Shown here: in pieces, positions 8,061 through 17,222 of the stretch | Layout: each line of letters begins with the position of its first letter | How positions within the stretch are numbered: position 1 is the first letter of the stretch | Source: Candidatus Aalborgicola danicus | Lineage (GTDB): Bacteria > Pseudomonadota > Gammaproteobacteria > Burkholderiales > Burkholderiaceae_C | Direction of reading: 5' to 3' | Length of the DNA stretch: 64,000 bases | Assembly: GCA_016703945.1 (NCBI GenBank) | Contig: JADJBC010000008.1 | Coordinates: 62,001-126,000 of the forward strand | The notes under the pieces: model-generated | Told to the model about the DNA's origin: nothing | The model's database searches: none | Seen by the model: only the letters and a program-made list of their open reading frames with translations | Position numbers and translations under genes: made by a program

Positions 8061-9326
8061 CAGGGCTATCGCATCTAAATTGGTAGCGCCGGAGAGCGAG
8101 TCACCGGAAGGAATATAGGCCGTGAGCGGGCAAACTACGGAGTATCGAAACAAGCCGTAGTCCCCCTGCATGAGCAAACCCCCACGCCAGTGCCTAATAG
8201 ACCACTTGGGCGAAGTGCCAGACCCGCGCATGGCACGCACCCAGCGCCATGACCTCTTGGACATACTGGCCATTGCACTATGTGCCGTCATAGGAGGAGC
8301 AGACCATTGGACCGAGGTCGTCGAATTTGGCCAAGCCAAGCAGCAATGGTTTGCGGGTTTCTTGAAGCTGCCCAACGGCATCCCCTCGCACGACACCTTC
8401 GCACGGGTGTTTCGGCTGATCAACACCGAAGCGCTGGAACAAACCTGTCACCAGTGGTTGCGCAGCGTGGCCGGGCGCGTCCAAGGGGTGGTTGCCATTG
8501 ACGGCAAGAGCGTACGTGGCGCACGCGACGGCAAGAAACACCCGCTGCACATCGTCAGCGCCTGGTCCAGCCAGAACAGCATGCTGCTGGGACAGGTCAG
8601 GACGGCCGAGAAATCCAACGAAATCACAGCCATCCCAGAACTACTCAAACTCCTGGACATTCAAGGCTGCATCGTCACCATTGATGCCATGGGCTGCCAA
8701 AAGGCCATCGCCAAGGACATCATCGGCTCAGGAGCCGACTACGTGCTGGGCCTCAAAACCAATCACCGCCACCTGTGCCTGAGCGTGGCCTCCTGGTTTG
8801 ACAAAAGCTTGACCAATGGCTTTGCCAAACAGGCCCACAGCCACCATCTGGACGCAGCAGGCCCCAGCAGCCACGGGCGCATCGAGACGCGTGAACACTG
8901 GGTGGTAGAGGTGCCCGCGCACCTCAAAAGAGCTGCTGCGCCTTGGGCGGGTCTGAAGACGGTGGCCATGGTGCGTAGAACGCGCCAAGTGGGTGACAAA
9001 ACCAGCACTGAAGACAGCTACTACCTCAGCAGCCTGGCGTTGAGTACCGGTGCCCAGGCATTGGCCAAGGCAGTGCGCAGCCACTGGTCGGTGGAGAACG
9101 AATTGCACTGGTCACTGGACGTGGGTTTCAGGGAGGACGACTGCCAGGTGCGCAAGGACAATGCGCCAGCAAACCTGGCGTGTGTGCGGCGCATGGCGCT
9201 GACCCAGCTCAAGCAGGAGACCGGCAAGAAGCTGGGCATTCAAGGCAAGCGCCGACGTGCGGGCTGGGACACGCAATATCTGGAGACGGTGCTCAGAATG
9301 GGGGAGATTTAGATGCGATTGCCCTG
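8061..9326 (+). mobile_element. ISAs1-family insertion sequence, complete
   Basis: 1266-bp element bounded by terminal inverted repeats: left CAGGGCTATCGCATCTAAAT (8061-8080) and right, read inward, CAGGGCAATCGCATCTAAAT (9307-9326), 19 of 20 identical. Ten-base flanks GGGTTTGAAT (8051-8060) and GGGTCTGAAT (9327-9336) form a target-site duplication with one mismatch, so the insertion is probably not recent. A single intact transposase gene fills most of it, and its stop codon lies inside the right repeat. Confidence 0.9.
8170..9312 (+). CDS. ISAs1 family transposase
   Basis: 380-residue DDE transposase. The N terminus has the H-repeat-associated/ISAs1 region (LIDHLGEVPDPR...HDLLDILAIALCAVIGGAD), then the catalytic core with VVAIDGKSVRGA (first Asp), TIDAMGCQKAIA (second Asp) and the late Glu in SVENELHWSLDVGF. 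Length and order are normal for the family, so the enzyme is likely functional. It lies wholly within the inverted repeats of the element; its TAG stop is formed by the right repeat. Confidence 0.93.
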   Translation: MSKPPRQCLIDHLGEVPDPRMARTQRHDLLDILAIALCAVIGGADHWTEVVEFGQAKQQWFAGFLKLPNGIPSHDTFARVFRLINTEALEQTCHQWLRSVAGRVQGVVAIDGKSVRGARDGKKHPLHIVSAWSSQNSMLLGQVRTAEKSNEITAIPELLKLLDIQGCIVTIDAMGCQKAIAKDIIGSGADYVLGLKTNHRHLCLSVASWFDKSLTNGFAKQAHSHHLDAAGPSSHGRIETREHWVVEVPAHLKRAAAPWAGLKTVAMVRRTRQVGDKTSTEDSYYLSSLALSTGAQALAKAVRSHWSVENELHWSLDVGFREDDCQVRKDNAPANLACVRRMALTQLKQETGKKLGIQGKRRRAGWDTQYLETVLRMGEI

Positions 9327-9336
9327 GGGTCTGAAT

Positions 9337-9732
9337 TACGACTTGCCTTAGCGCTTTGACTGTTCTGGCGGCATGGTTTGGGCCATTGGCCCCCGCCTCA
9401 TACTGTCAAACGCCCAGAAATCGGCGGGAACTCTGGTATCGGGAAGTCATTCGCCCTTGCTTCAAATGGTTGCGCCGTTGCTGCGGGTTGATCCAACTGG
9501 CTGCGGTTGGTGATCATGTTCACGCTAATGAATACAGCGACGCAGTAACGTAGCAGTTCGCACGCAAAGTTACAACGTGTCTGTGCCCAGACGCACAAGT
9601 GTTGTCACAGCAAGACCCTAAACTTAAACCTTACAGATCGCCGCCACGCCAAACCATTGCTGCCATCCATTTGGCAGCTATTTGCCCGCGTGAACCGGCT
9701 AAATAACTAGTAGGACTGCAAGTGAGGAAAGC
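9337..9732. other. Intergenic region between the IS and the RCC1 gene
   Basis: About 400 bases with no convincing gene on either strand. It holds the upstream region of the RCC1 protein: GAGGAAAGC directly before the ATG is a ribosome site, and TTGTCA (9602-9607) with TTAAAC (9624-9629), 16 bases apart, is a weak promoter candidate. Before the IS arrived this DNA was continuous with the tail of 7959-8060. Confidence 0.5.
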
Positions 9733-12240
9733 ATGAAATTCAACACAATGCCATCTCAAAGGGCCCAGGATTGCCCAGGCAATGCCACACTGAGGTTCTT
9801 GTTCGGGCTGGCGCTGCTATTCGGTTTTGGCTTGGCCTTGGCCCACGCCGCTACGGTGCAGAAAGTGGCTGCGGGCGCTAACCACACGCTGGCCATTCAG
9901 CCCGATGGAAGCTTGCTGGCTTGGGGTGACAACCGCTACGGACAGCTTGGCAATGGAAGCAATATTCCGTCCGCCAGTCCCGTGAAGGTAGGCGCTGGCT
10001 TTGCCCAAGTGGCCGCTGCGGGCAACTACTCACTGGCCATCAAGACGGACGGTAGCTTGTGGGGGTGGGGTGACAACAGCACGGGGCAGTTAGGCAACGG
10101 GAACTTGAAGCAAACCAATACCCCTGGGCACATTGGAAATGACTATGCCCAGGTGGCGGCTTCGCACTGGCATGCGCTGGCCGTCAAGACCGATGGCACC
10201 CTGTGGGCTTGGGGATCCAATACCTACGGGCAGTTGGGCAACGGCACGCTGGAGGCCATGGCCGTGCCCACGCGCATTGGCAGCGGTTTTGTGCAGGTCA
10301 GTACGTCTGGTTCGCACACAGTCGCTGTGAAGTCTGACGGCACCCTGTGGGCGTGGGGAGACAACAGAGATGGTCAGTTGGGCATTGGCAGCATGGTTAG
10401 CAGCAGTGTGCCGGTGCTCGTTGGGGACGGGTTCTCTTCTGCGGCTGCTAGCCCATATTCCTTGACGCTGGCTATCAAAAGCGACGGAACATTGTGGGTC
10501 TCAGGATACGTTTGCATCCGGACCACCCCATGCTATTCGTCCTTTGGAGTCTCGACCTACGAGGTGGTTAGTACGCCTCGGCTGCTGGGTGAAGGGTATG
10601 GGCAAGTCTTGCCCTCAGGCTTGTATGTGACCCAAGCCGATGGCACCCTATTGCGTATGAACTTCAACGTGTTCCATATTCCTTTTGAGCCGTTCGGCAA
10701 CGGCTTTACGTATGCAGCCGCCGGTATTGCTATCAAAAGTGATGGCAGCATTTGGACCGAGGGGAATAACCTCTATGGGCAACTCGGTGTAGGGAGCATG
10801 CCCAATGTCTTTGAGCCCCTGTTGATTGGCACCGGCTACACACAGATTTCGGCAGGGGGAGTGCATACAGTGGCCCTTAGGTCTGACAGCTCACTGTGGG
10901 CTTGGGGGGATGGTCGCGCTGGGTCTCTTGGGAATGGCCAGCTTGAAGTCCGGAGCGGCCCGGCGCTGGTGGGGTCCGGCTATACCAAGGTGTCGGCGGG
11001 CGACCGGGATGTGTTTGCCATCCAGTCGGACAACAGCCTTTGGGCTTGGGGCGCGAACTACTACGGGCTGAAGCCGGGCACCACAAGTTCCTCTCCCGGG
11101 GCACAGCCCTTTCAGTACGGCACCGGCTACGTGGAAGTGGCCACTGCCTATAACCGCACATTCGGCATCAAGACTGATGGCTCATTGTGGGCATGGGGTC
11201 TGAACGAGTACGGGCAATTGGGGGATGGCACGCTGACCCCTACCTTTGAGCCGGTGTTGGTTGGCCAGGGGTTTGCCAAGGTGGCTGCCAACAACGAATG
11301 CGCGGTTGCCGTCAAGACCGATGGCAGCCTCTGGCTTTGGTGCAATTCGCAAGGCACAACGGTGGGCATCCAGACTGTTTACACACCGTCCCGCCCCAGA
11401 CAAATCGGCCGTGGTTTTGCGGATGTTGGCAAGAATAGCGAGGGCCTTGTGGCGCTGACTTCGGGCGGTGAGTTATGGCAATCCATCAACAACTTGGTGC
11501 CTGAGGGTGACAACAATTTTGTGAAATCGGCCAATACGGTTGGCCCTCGTTTGGTTGGGTCTGGTTTTGCCAGTGTCGACCATGGTTCTTGGGGCGGTGC
11601 ATTCGCCATCAAGACGGATGGTTCTCTTTGGGTCTATCAAAACGGTTACATCGTTGCTTGGTTGCAAGATGGCCCCGTGGTGACGGACTCCACGCCAGTG
11701 CAAATCGGTACGGGCTACGCCCACGTGTCCAGCGGCAATGGTTTTACGCTGGGGCTCAAGACGGACGGTAGCCTGTGGGGCTGGGGGCGCAATGAGTTGG
11801 GCCAGTTGGGTGTGCCACCCGGTCCTGTCGCGTTGTCGCTGACCCAGGTGGTGGCTCCCGCTGCGCCCACGCCCCAAGGGGTCAACGGCCAGATCACTAC
11901 CGAAGGCCCCGCGTTCAACACTTTGCTCACCGCCACCCTGACGCCCGAACCCGCGCACATCCAGAGCAGCACCCCGGGCCACATGTTCTTCATCGCCATC
12001 CTGCCCGATGGCCGTGTGTTCACCCACACGCTAGGCGGCTGGTTACTGCTGGACGCAGTCAAACGAGAAGGTTACGGCGCGGGCCTGCGTGACACGCGCG
12101 TGGACTTGTTGATTGGTGTGAACACCGCTGACCTCAAAGGCACCCACATTTACCTGGGCTACGGTCTGGGCAGCACCGCTACCCAAAGCTGGGATGACAT
12201 GCTGGCGAATGGGCGGTTTAAGTTGGGGACTACGCTGTAG
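9733..12240 (+). CDS. Exported RCC1-repeat protein with 14 propeller blades
   Basis: 835-residue protein with an N-terminal signal peptide or anchor (hydrophobic about 20-39, ending AHA). Residues about 42-700 form 14 repeats of about 48 residues on the pattern FxQVAAGxxHTLAIKTDGSL followed by WAWGDNxxGQLGNG. Fourteen blades equal two seven-bladed RCC1 beta-propellers. Blades 5-7 and 11-13 are degenerate, lacking the GQLG element. A C-terminal domain of about 110 residues (from VNGQITTEGPAF) is distinct and ends with a GLGSTATQSWDDML motif. I infer a secreted or surface binding protein; no enzyme motif is seen. It is monocistronic, followed by a repeat and a terminator. Confidence 0.85.
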   Translation: MKFNTMPSQRAQDCPGNATLRFLFGLALLFGFGLALAHAATVQKVAAGANHTLAIQPDGSLLAWGDNRYGQLGNGSNIPSASPVKVGAGFAQVAAAGNYSLAIKTDGSLWGWGDNSTGQLGNGNLKQTNTPGHIGNDYAQVAASHWHALAVKTDGTLWAWGSNTYGQLGNGTLEAMAVPTRIGSGFVQVSTSGSHTVAVKSDGTLWAWGDNRDGQLGIGSMVSSSVPVLVGDGFSSAAASPYSLTLAIKSDGTLWVSGYVCIRTTPCYSSFGVSTYEVVSTPRLLGEGYGQVLPSGLYVTQADGTLLRMNFNVFHIPFEPFGNGFTYAAAGIAIKSDGSIWTEGNNLYGQLGVGSMPNVFEPLLIGTGYTQISAGGVHTVALRSDSSLWAWGDGRAGSLGNGQLEVRSGPALVGSGYTKVSAGDRDVFAIQSDNSLWAWGANYYGLKPGTTSSSPGAQPFQYGTGYVEVATAYNRTFGIKTDGSLWAWGLNEYGQLGDGTLTPTFEPVLVGQGFAKVAANNECAVAVKTDGSLWLWCNSQGTTVGIQTVYTPSRPRQIGRGFADVGKNSEGLVALTSGGELWQSINNLVPEGDNNFVKSANTVGPRLVGSGFASVDHGSWGGAFAIKTDGSLWVYQNGYIVAWLQDGPVVTDSTPVQIGTGYAHVSSGNGFTLGLKTDGSLWGWGRNELGQLGVPPGPVALSLTQVVAPAAPTPQGVNGQITTEGPAFNTLLTATLTPEPAHIQSSTPGHMFFIAILPDGRVFTHTLGGWLLLDAVKREGYGAGLRDTRVDLLIGVNTADLKGTHIYLGYGLGSTATQSWDDMLANGRFKLGTTL

Positions 12241-12300
12241 TGAGCGTGCCTATAGATTCAGGAGCCATCGGCCGATAAATAGGTAGACAGTGCGGCAAAA

Positions 12301-12350
12301 GCTACCAAAATAGTAGCTTCTGCCGCACATTCCACGAGGCCTAGAGGTCT
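12301..12350 (+). repeat. Dispersed ~50-bp element, copy 2 (intergenic)
   Basis: GCTAC-CAAAATA-GTAGC (12301-12317), then TTCTGCCGCACATTCCACG, then AGGCCTAGAGGTC. It matches the hallmark layout of the other copies and lies between the RCC1 gene and the terminator of the peptide transporter. Confidence 0.65.
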
Positions 12351-12444
12351 AAATGACCCTATTTGAAGCACACGTGGTTACCTGAACCGGAAATTGTTTT
12401 CACCCCACCAAACGATGTTAGCCGTGCGTGCCGTGCAGGCAAAA

Positions 12445-12474
12445 AAAGGCCGGTTCGCACCGGCCTTTAAACTT
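12445..12474 (-). terminator. Bidirectional intrinsic terminator
   Basis: A 10-bp stem, AAAGGCCGGT (12445-12454) with loop TCGC and ACCGGCCTTT (12459-12468). The minus strand reads into seven T residues (12441-12447 as A on the plus strand), making a strong terminator for the peptide transporter operon. The plus-strand side also has T-rich sequence, so it may end RCC1 transcription too. Confidence 0.85.
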
Positions 12475-12496
12475 TTTGAGAAACCCCAACGTCTGA

Positions 12497-14122
12497 TTAC
12501 TTCATGTCCACGCCATAAAAAGTGTGGCGGCCAAAGGGGCTGAGCTTGAAGTCAATCACTTCCTTGCGCACCGGCTTCAGTTGCACCGCGTGGGCAATGG
12601 TGAACCAGGGGGCCTGCTCCTTGAAGATCACCTGGGCTTTTTCGTAGAGCTTGGTACGGTCGGCCGGGTTGGATACTACCTTGGCTTTTTGTACCAGTTC
12701 TTCAAACGCCGGGAAGCAGAACTTGGCTACGTTGGAGCCGTTGGTCTTGGCGGAATCACATCCCAACAAAGTGTTCAGGAAGTTGTCCGGGTCTCCGTTG
12801 TCACCGGTCCAGCCCAGCATGCCCATCTGGTGTTCACCGGCTTGCATGCGCTTGCGGTACTCACCCCACTCGAAACTCTTGATCTCGGCCTTGACACCAA
12901 TCTTGGCCAGGTCTGCCTGCATCAACTCGGCAATGCGTTTGGCATTGGGGTTGTAAGGGCGCTGCACCGGCATGGCCCACAGGTCGGTGGTGAAACCATT
13001 GGGGTAGCCAGCAGCAGCCAACGCTTTCTTGGCGGCTGCGGGGTCAAACGCGTCGTCCTTGATGGCTTTGTTGTACGACCATTGGGTGGGCGGAATAGGG
13101 TTGGTGGCCGCAATGCCGGTGCTCAGGTACACCGCCGAGACAATGGCTTTTTTGTCGATGGCCATGTTGATGGCCTTGCGCACACGTACGTCGTCAAACG
13201 GCTTCTTGGTGGTGTTGTAGGCCAGGTAACCGACGTTCAAGCCGGGTTGCTCCAGCACCTGCACGTTTTTGTCCTTGCGCATGGCGTCCAGGTCGGCCGG
13301 GTTGGGGTAGGGCATGACATGGCACTCGCCCTTTTGCATCTTCGCCCAACGCACCGAGGCATCGGGCGTAATGGAGAAAATCAGGTCGTCAATCTTGGCC
13401 TTGCCACCCCAGTAATCAGGGAAGGCCTTGAAACGGATCAGCGCGTCTTTCTGATACTGCACCATCATGAACGGGCCGGTACCAATCGGGTCCTGGTCAA
13501 TTCTTTCCGGGGTTCCAGCCTTCAGCATGGCGATGGCGTATTCCTTGGACTGGATACCCGCGTATTCCATGGCCAGGTTGGACAGGAACGGCGCTTCGGG
13601 TTTGTTCAGTGTGATCTTGACGGTGTATTCGTCCAGTTTGTCCACAGACTTCAAGAGCTTGGGCATGCCCATGTCGTTGAAGTACGAGTGGTTGGAACTG
13701 GTGACCTTGAAGTAGGGGTCGTTTTCTTTCCACTGGCGCTCGATGGCGAACATGAAATCGTCTGCGTTGAAATCGCGGGTCGGTTTGAAGTTTTTATTGG
13801 AATGCCACTTCACGCCCTGGCGCAGGAAGAAGGTGTATTCCAGTCCGTCTTTGGACACGGTCCATTTTTCGGCCAGGCCGGGAACCACCTTGGTGCCGCC
13901 GCGTTCGAAGTCGACGATGCGGCTGTAGATTTGGGAGTTGGCATCAAAAGATGTGCCGGTGGTGTTGATGCCGGGGTAGAAATTCTCGGGACTTCCCTCG
14001 GAGCAGAACACAAGAGTTTTGGCGGCAACAGGTGCCATGGCCAGAATGAGCGGCAGTGCCACGGCGCACAACAAGGCGCTCTTGGTGGGGCGCAAACGGG
14101 TGCGCGAGGATGATTTCATCAT
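12497..14122 (-). CDS. dppA: Peptide ABC transporter substrate-binding protein
   Basis: 541-residue periplasmic binding protein of family 5 (DppA/OppA). The signal peptide (about 1-34, ending APVAA) is followed by KTLVFCSEGSPENFYPG, the usual start of mature DppA-like proteins, and RIVDFERGGTKVVPGLAEKWTVS. It should capture dipeptides or similar ligands and hand them to DppBC. The start at 14122 (or the next ATG at 14119) was chosen because GGAG lies 8 bases upstream. Unusually it is the last gene, 142 bases after dppF, with a hairpin and U-run in its leader, so it may be expressed separately from the membrane components. Confidence 0.9.
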   Translation of the reverse strand: MMKSSSRTRLRPTKSALLCAVALPLILAMAPVAAKTLVFCSEGSPENFYPGINTTGTSFDANSQIYSRIVDFERGGTKVVPGLAEKWTVSKDGLEYTFFLRQGVKWHSNKNFKPTRDFNADDFMFAIERQWKENDPYFKVTSSNHSYFNDMGMPKLLKSVDKLDEYTVKITLNKPEAPFLSNLAMEYAGIQSKEYAIAMLKAGTPERIDQDPIGTGPFMMVQYQKDALIRFKAFPDYWGGKAKIDDLIFSITPDASVRWAKMQKGECHVMPYPNPADLDAMRKDKNVQVLEQPGLNVGYLAYNTTKKPFDDVRVRKAINMAIDKKAIVSAVYLSTGIAATNPIPPTQWSYNKAIKDDAFDPAAAKKALAAAGYPNGFTTDLWAMPVQRPYNPNAKRIAELMQADLAKIGVKAEIKSFEWGEYRKRMQAGEHQMGMLGWTGDNGDPDNFLNTLLGCDSAKTNGSNVAKFCFPAFEELVQKAKVVSNPADRTKLYEKAQVIFKEQAPWFTIAHAVQLKPVRKEVIDFKLSPFGRHTFYGVDMK

Positions 14123-14136
14123 GCAGGAATCTCCAG

Positions 14137-14163
14137 AAAAAAGGGGGGCGACGTGCGACCCCC
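14137..14163 (-). promoter_or_regulatory. Terminator-like hairpin in the dppA leader
   Basis: On the minus strand five G residues (complement of 14159-14163) can pair with five C residues (complement of 14143-14148) across a 10-base loop, followed by six T residues just before the dppA ribosome site. A second hairpin (CCCC/GGGG around 14236-14257) lies upstream. It could end dppBCDF transcripts or attenuate dppA; the stem is short, so confidence is limited. Confidence 0.4.
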
Positions 14164-14264
14164 ATTGAACAGTTTTAAACATTTGAACCAGGCCTTGGTC
14201 CTAGTCACCGAACACCCATGTTACGCGAGGAAATACCCCCTCTGTATTGGGGTTCCTACTGTGT

Positions 14265-15278
14265 TTAGCCAGCCATTGCCAGGCGCTCGGCTTCAAAACA
14301 AGCCACCGCGCGCCCGAGCAGTTCCTGCAGCACCGGACGCTGCTGGCGGCACTGTGTTGTGGCGTGCGGACAGCGGGTCGAAAAAACGCAGCCCGAGGGC
14401 GGGTTCAGGGGGGAGGGTAGTTCGCCTGTGAGCACAATGCGGTTGCGGGTCGGGCCACTGCCGGCCAATCCCGGCGTGGAGCCCAGCAGGGCTTGTGTGT
14501 AGGGGTGTAATGGCCGGTTGAAGATGGCGTTTTTATCACCTTGCTCCACGGTGTGACCCAAATACATGACCAGCACGTCATGGGCGATGTGGCGGACCAC
14601 ACCCAGGTCATGCGAAATGAACAAATAGGCCAGACCCAGGTCGCGCTGCAAGTCGGCCAACAGGTTCAGCACCTGGGCTTGAATGGACACGTCCAAAGCG
14701 GAAACGGGTTCATCGGCCACCACCAGCGACGGGTTGAGCATCAAAGCCCGGGCGATGGCGATACGCTGGCGCTGGCCGCCGGAAAACATATGGGGGTAAC
14801 GGTCGTAATGCTCGGGTCGCAAACCCACCAAGGCCAACATGGCGCGGGCTTTCTCGGCCCGCTCAGTTGCGTTCAGCGTGGTGTTGATCTCCAGTGGGGC
14901 TTCAAGTATTTGGCCAATGCGTTTGCGGGGATTCAAAGAGCCATAAGGGTTCTGAAACACCAGTTGCACGGTTTGGCGCAGCGCGTGGCGTTGTTGTGGC
15001 GTTGCGGTGATGACATCGACACCACCCAACTTCAAGCTGCCTTCCGATGGGGATTCGATCAGCGTGACCATGCGGGCCAATGTGGACTTGCCACAACCCG
15101 ATTCACCCACTACGGCCAAGGTTTTGCCAGCGTGCACCGTGAAGCTCACACCGCTGACCGCCTGCAACAGGTCGGGCTTGCGAAACAGACCCTTGCTGAT
15201 CGGGTACACGCGACGCAGCTGGCTGGCGACCACCACCGGTTGATCCGCGGGTGATGGCGGGTTGGCCGGCGCGCTCAT
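14265..15278 (-). CDS. dppF: Peptide ABC transporter ATPase DppF
   Basis: 337-residue ATP-binding subunit. Walker A GESGCGKST (about 58-66), signature MFSGGQRQRIAIARAL, Walker B VVADEPVSALD and the switch region YLFISHDLGVV are all intact. The C-terminal oligopeptide-transporter extension contains the cysteines typical of DppD/DppF (GCVFSTRCPHATTQC). With DppD it energises peptide import through DppBC. Its ATG overlaps the dppD stop by four bases. Confidence 0.92.
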   Translation of the reverse strand: MSAPANPPSPADQPVVVASQLRRVYPISKGLFRKPDLLQAVSGVSFTVHAGKTLAVVGESGCGKSTLARMVTLIESPSEGSLKLGGVDVITATPQQRHALRQTVQLVFQNPYGSLNPRKRIGQILEAPLEINTTLNATERAEKARAMLALVGLRPEHYDRYPHMFSGGQRQRIAIARALMLNPSLVVADEPVSALDVSIQAQVLNLLADLQRDLGLAYLFISHDLGVVRHIAHDVLVMYLGHTVEQGDKNAIFNRPLHPYTQALLGSTPGLAGSGPTRNRIVLTGELPSPLNPPSGCVFSTRCPHATTQCRQQRPVLQELLGRAVACFEAERLAMAG

Positions 15279-16288
15279 GCTGCCACCTCCGTGGTGGCTA
15301 CCGTTGTTGAAATGCCGTTTGAATGTGCATCACCAACGGGGTAGTGGCAGCGCACGACCCCGTTTTGCACCGTACGCAGGTCAGGGCGTGTTTGGCAGAG
15401 GCTGTCATTGGCATAACTGCAGCGGGGCGAAAACAAACAACCGGAGGGCCGGTCATACAGACCAGGAACCATGCCGGGAATGGTGGCCAGGCGCGAATGC
15501 CCGTCATTGCGTTCGGGCAAGGCGGCCATCAGCGCTTCGGTGTACGGATGCTGCGGACTGGTGAAGAGAGTGTCCGAGCCTTGTTGTTCCATGATTTGCC
15601 CGGCATACATGACTGCAACACGTTGCGCCATTTCACTGACCACACCCATGTTGTGGGTGATCAACACCAGGGCCATGCCCCGGTCCTTCTGCAGGCTGCG
15701 CAACAGGTTCAAAATTTGTGCCTGGATGGTGACGTCCAACGCCGTGGTGGGCTCATCGGCGATCAGCAGCTTGGGGTTGCAGGCAATGGCCATGGCAATC
15801 ATGACCCGCTGGCTCATACCACCCGAGAGCTGGTGGGGGTAGACGCCCAAACGGCTCTCGGGCGCGGGAATGCCGACTTGCTCCAGCAACTCGATGGAGC
15901 GCTTGCGCGCTGCGGCCTTGTCCATTCCCAGATGCAGCTTCAGCGTTTCTGCCAGTTGAAAACCTACGGTGAAACACGGGTTCAGGCTGGTTGTGGGGTC
16001 CTGAAAAATCATCGCCAGGTCTTTGCCGATCAGGCGGCGACGCTCGCGGTCCTTGAGCGCCAGCAGGTCATGGCCATCAAAACGCAGCGTGTCGGCTTTG
16101 ACGCGACCCGGGTAGGCCACCAGGCCCATCAGGGCCATCATGGTGACACTCTTGCCAGAGCCGGATTCACCCACAATACCCAGCACATCACCGGCGTCCA
16201 GCGACAGGCTGACTCCGTCGACGGCATGCATCACGCCGGTGTGTGACGGGAACTCAACCGATAAATTTTCAATTTCAAGCAAGGCCAT
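15275..16288 (-). CDS. dppD: Peptide ABC transporter ATPase DppD
   Basis: 337-residue ATPase of the Dpp/Opp type: Walker A GESGSGKS, signature LSGGMSQRVMIAMAIA, Walker B LLIADEPTTALD, switch LVLITHNMG and the C-terminal cluster GCLFSPRCSYANDSLC. The start at 16288 (MALLEIENLSVEF) was preferred over upstream ATGs because it matches family N termini and lies 16 bases after dppC. It overlaps dppF by four bases. Confidence 0.92.
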   Translation of the reverse strand: MALLEIENLSVEFPSHTGVMHAVDGVSLSLDAGDVLGIVGESGSGKSVTMMALMGLVAYPGRVKADTLRFDGHDLLALKDRERRRLIGKDLAMIFQDPTTSLNPCFTVGFQLAETLKLHLGMDKAAARKRSIELLEQVGIPAPESRLGVYPHQLSGGMSQRVMIAMAIACNPKLLIADEPTTALDVTIQAQILNLLRSLQKDRGMALVLITHNMGVVSEMAQRVAVMYAGQIMEQQGSDTLFTSPQHPYTEALMAALPERNDGHSRLATIPGMVPGLYDRPSGCLFSPRCSYANDSLCQTRPDLRTVQNGVVRCHYPVGDAHSNGISTTVATTEVAA

Positions 16289-16304
16289 GGTGCGCGCTCG
16301 GGGG

Positions 16305-17222
16305 TTAGCGTTTGAGTTTGGGGTCCAGCGCATCGCGCAGGCCATCGCCCAGCAGGTTGAAGGCCAGAACCGTGATCAGAATGGCCAGACCCGGAAACGT
16401 CACCACCCACCAGGCCCGCAATACAAATTCGCGCGCATCGGCTAGCATGGTTCCCCATTCGGGCGACGGCGGTTGGGCGCCAAGGCCCAGGAAACCCAGA
16501 GCCGCAGCATCCAGGATGGCGGTAGAAATGCCCAAAGAAGCCTGCACGATCAGTGGCGCGGTGCAGTTGGGCAACACCTCGCTGAACATCACACGCCAGT
16601 GGCCAGCGCCACCCATGCGGGCCGCAGTGACGTAGTCACGTGAGGTCTCGGAAATGACGGCCGCACGGGTGATGCGCACATAGTGCGGTAACACCACGAT
16701 GGAAACGGCCAGCATGGCATTCATCAGGCCTGGCCCCAGAATGGCGACGATGACGATGGCCAGCAACAGGCTGGGCAGGGTCAGGATGATGTCCATCAGG
16801 CGCATCACGGCGATCTCAAACAACCCCCTGAAATACCCGGCCAGCAAGCCAATCACCGTGCCAACCAGCACCGAGATGGCCACCACGGCAATGCCAATCG
16901 TCAAGGACAGTCGGGCTCCATGGATCAGGCGCGAAAGAATGTCGCGGCCAATGGCGTCCGTACCCAGCAGGTGGGCCGAGGACCCACCCTCTTGCCAAGC
17001 CGGAGGAACCAAGAAAACCGAGTTGTCGGTCAGGTCTGGCGCGTAGGGGGCAACAATGTCGGCAAATGCAGCGAGCAGCAACACGGTGACCACAATGAAC
17101 AGGCCGCCCATGGCGCCTTTGCTGGCGCTGAAATAGCGCCAGAAGTCACGCAGGGGGTGCAAGGGAGCGCCCTGAGCGGGCGTAGCGACAGGGCTGGGTA
17201 CGGCGGGAGTCGTCGTTGTCAT
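16305..17222 (-). CDS. dppC: Peptide ABC transporter permease DppC
   Basis: 305-residue inner-membrane permease. An N-terminal cytoplasmic tail (about 1-40) is followed by the first transmembrane helix, the DppC hallmark HLLGTDAIGRDILSRLIHGARLSL, and the EAA loop (ARMGGAGHWRVMFSEVLPNC) that contacts the ATPases. It forms the channel with DppB; its ATG overlaps the dppB stop by four bases. Confidence 0.92.
   Translation of the reverse strand: MTTTTPAVPSPVATPAQGAPLHPLRDFWRYFSASKGAMGGLFIVVTVLLLAAFADIVAPYAPDLTDNSVFLVPPAWQEGGSSAHLLGTDAIGRDILSRLIHGARLSLTIGIAVVAISVLVGTVIGLLAGYFRGLFEIAVMRLMDIILTLPSLLLAIVIVAILGPGLMNAMLAVSIVVLPHYVRITRAAVISETSRDYVTAARMGGAGHWRVMFSEVLPNCTAPLIVQASLGISTAILDAAALGFLGLGAQPPSPEWGTMLADAREFVLRAWWVVTFPGLAILITVLAFNLLGDGLRDALDPKLKR

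Noticed and set aside
12524..14113. Long open frame on the plus strand opposite dppA
   Set aside because: It is a shadow of the dppA codon usage; the protein has no recognisable domain and dppA is well supported.
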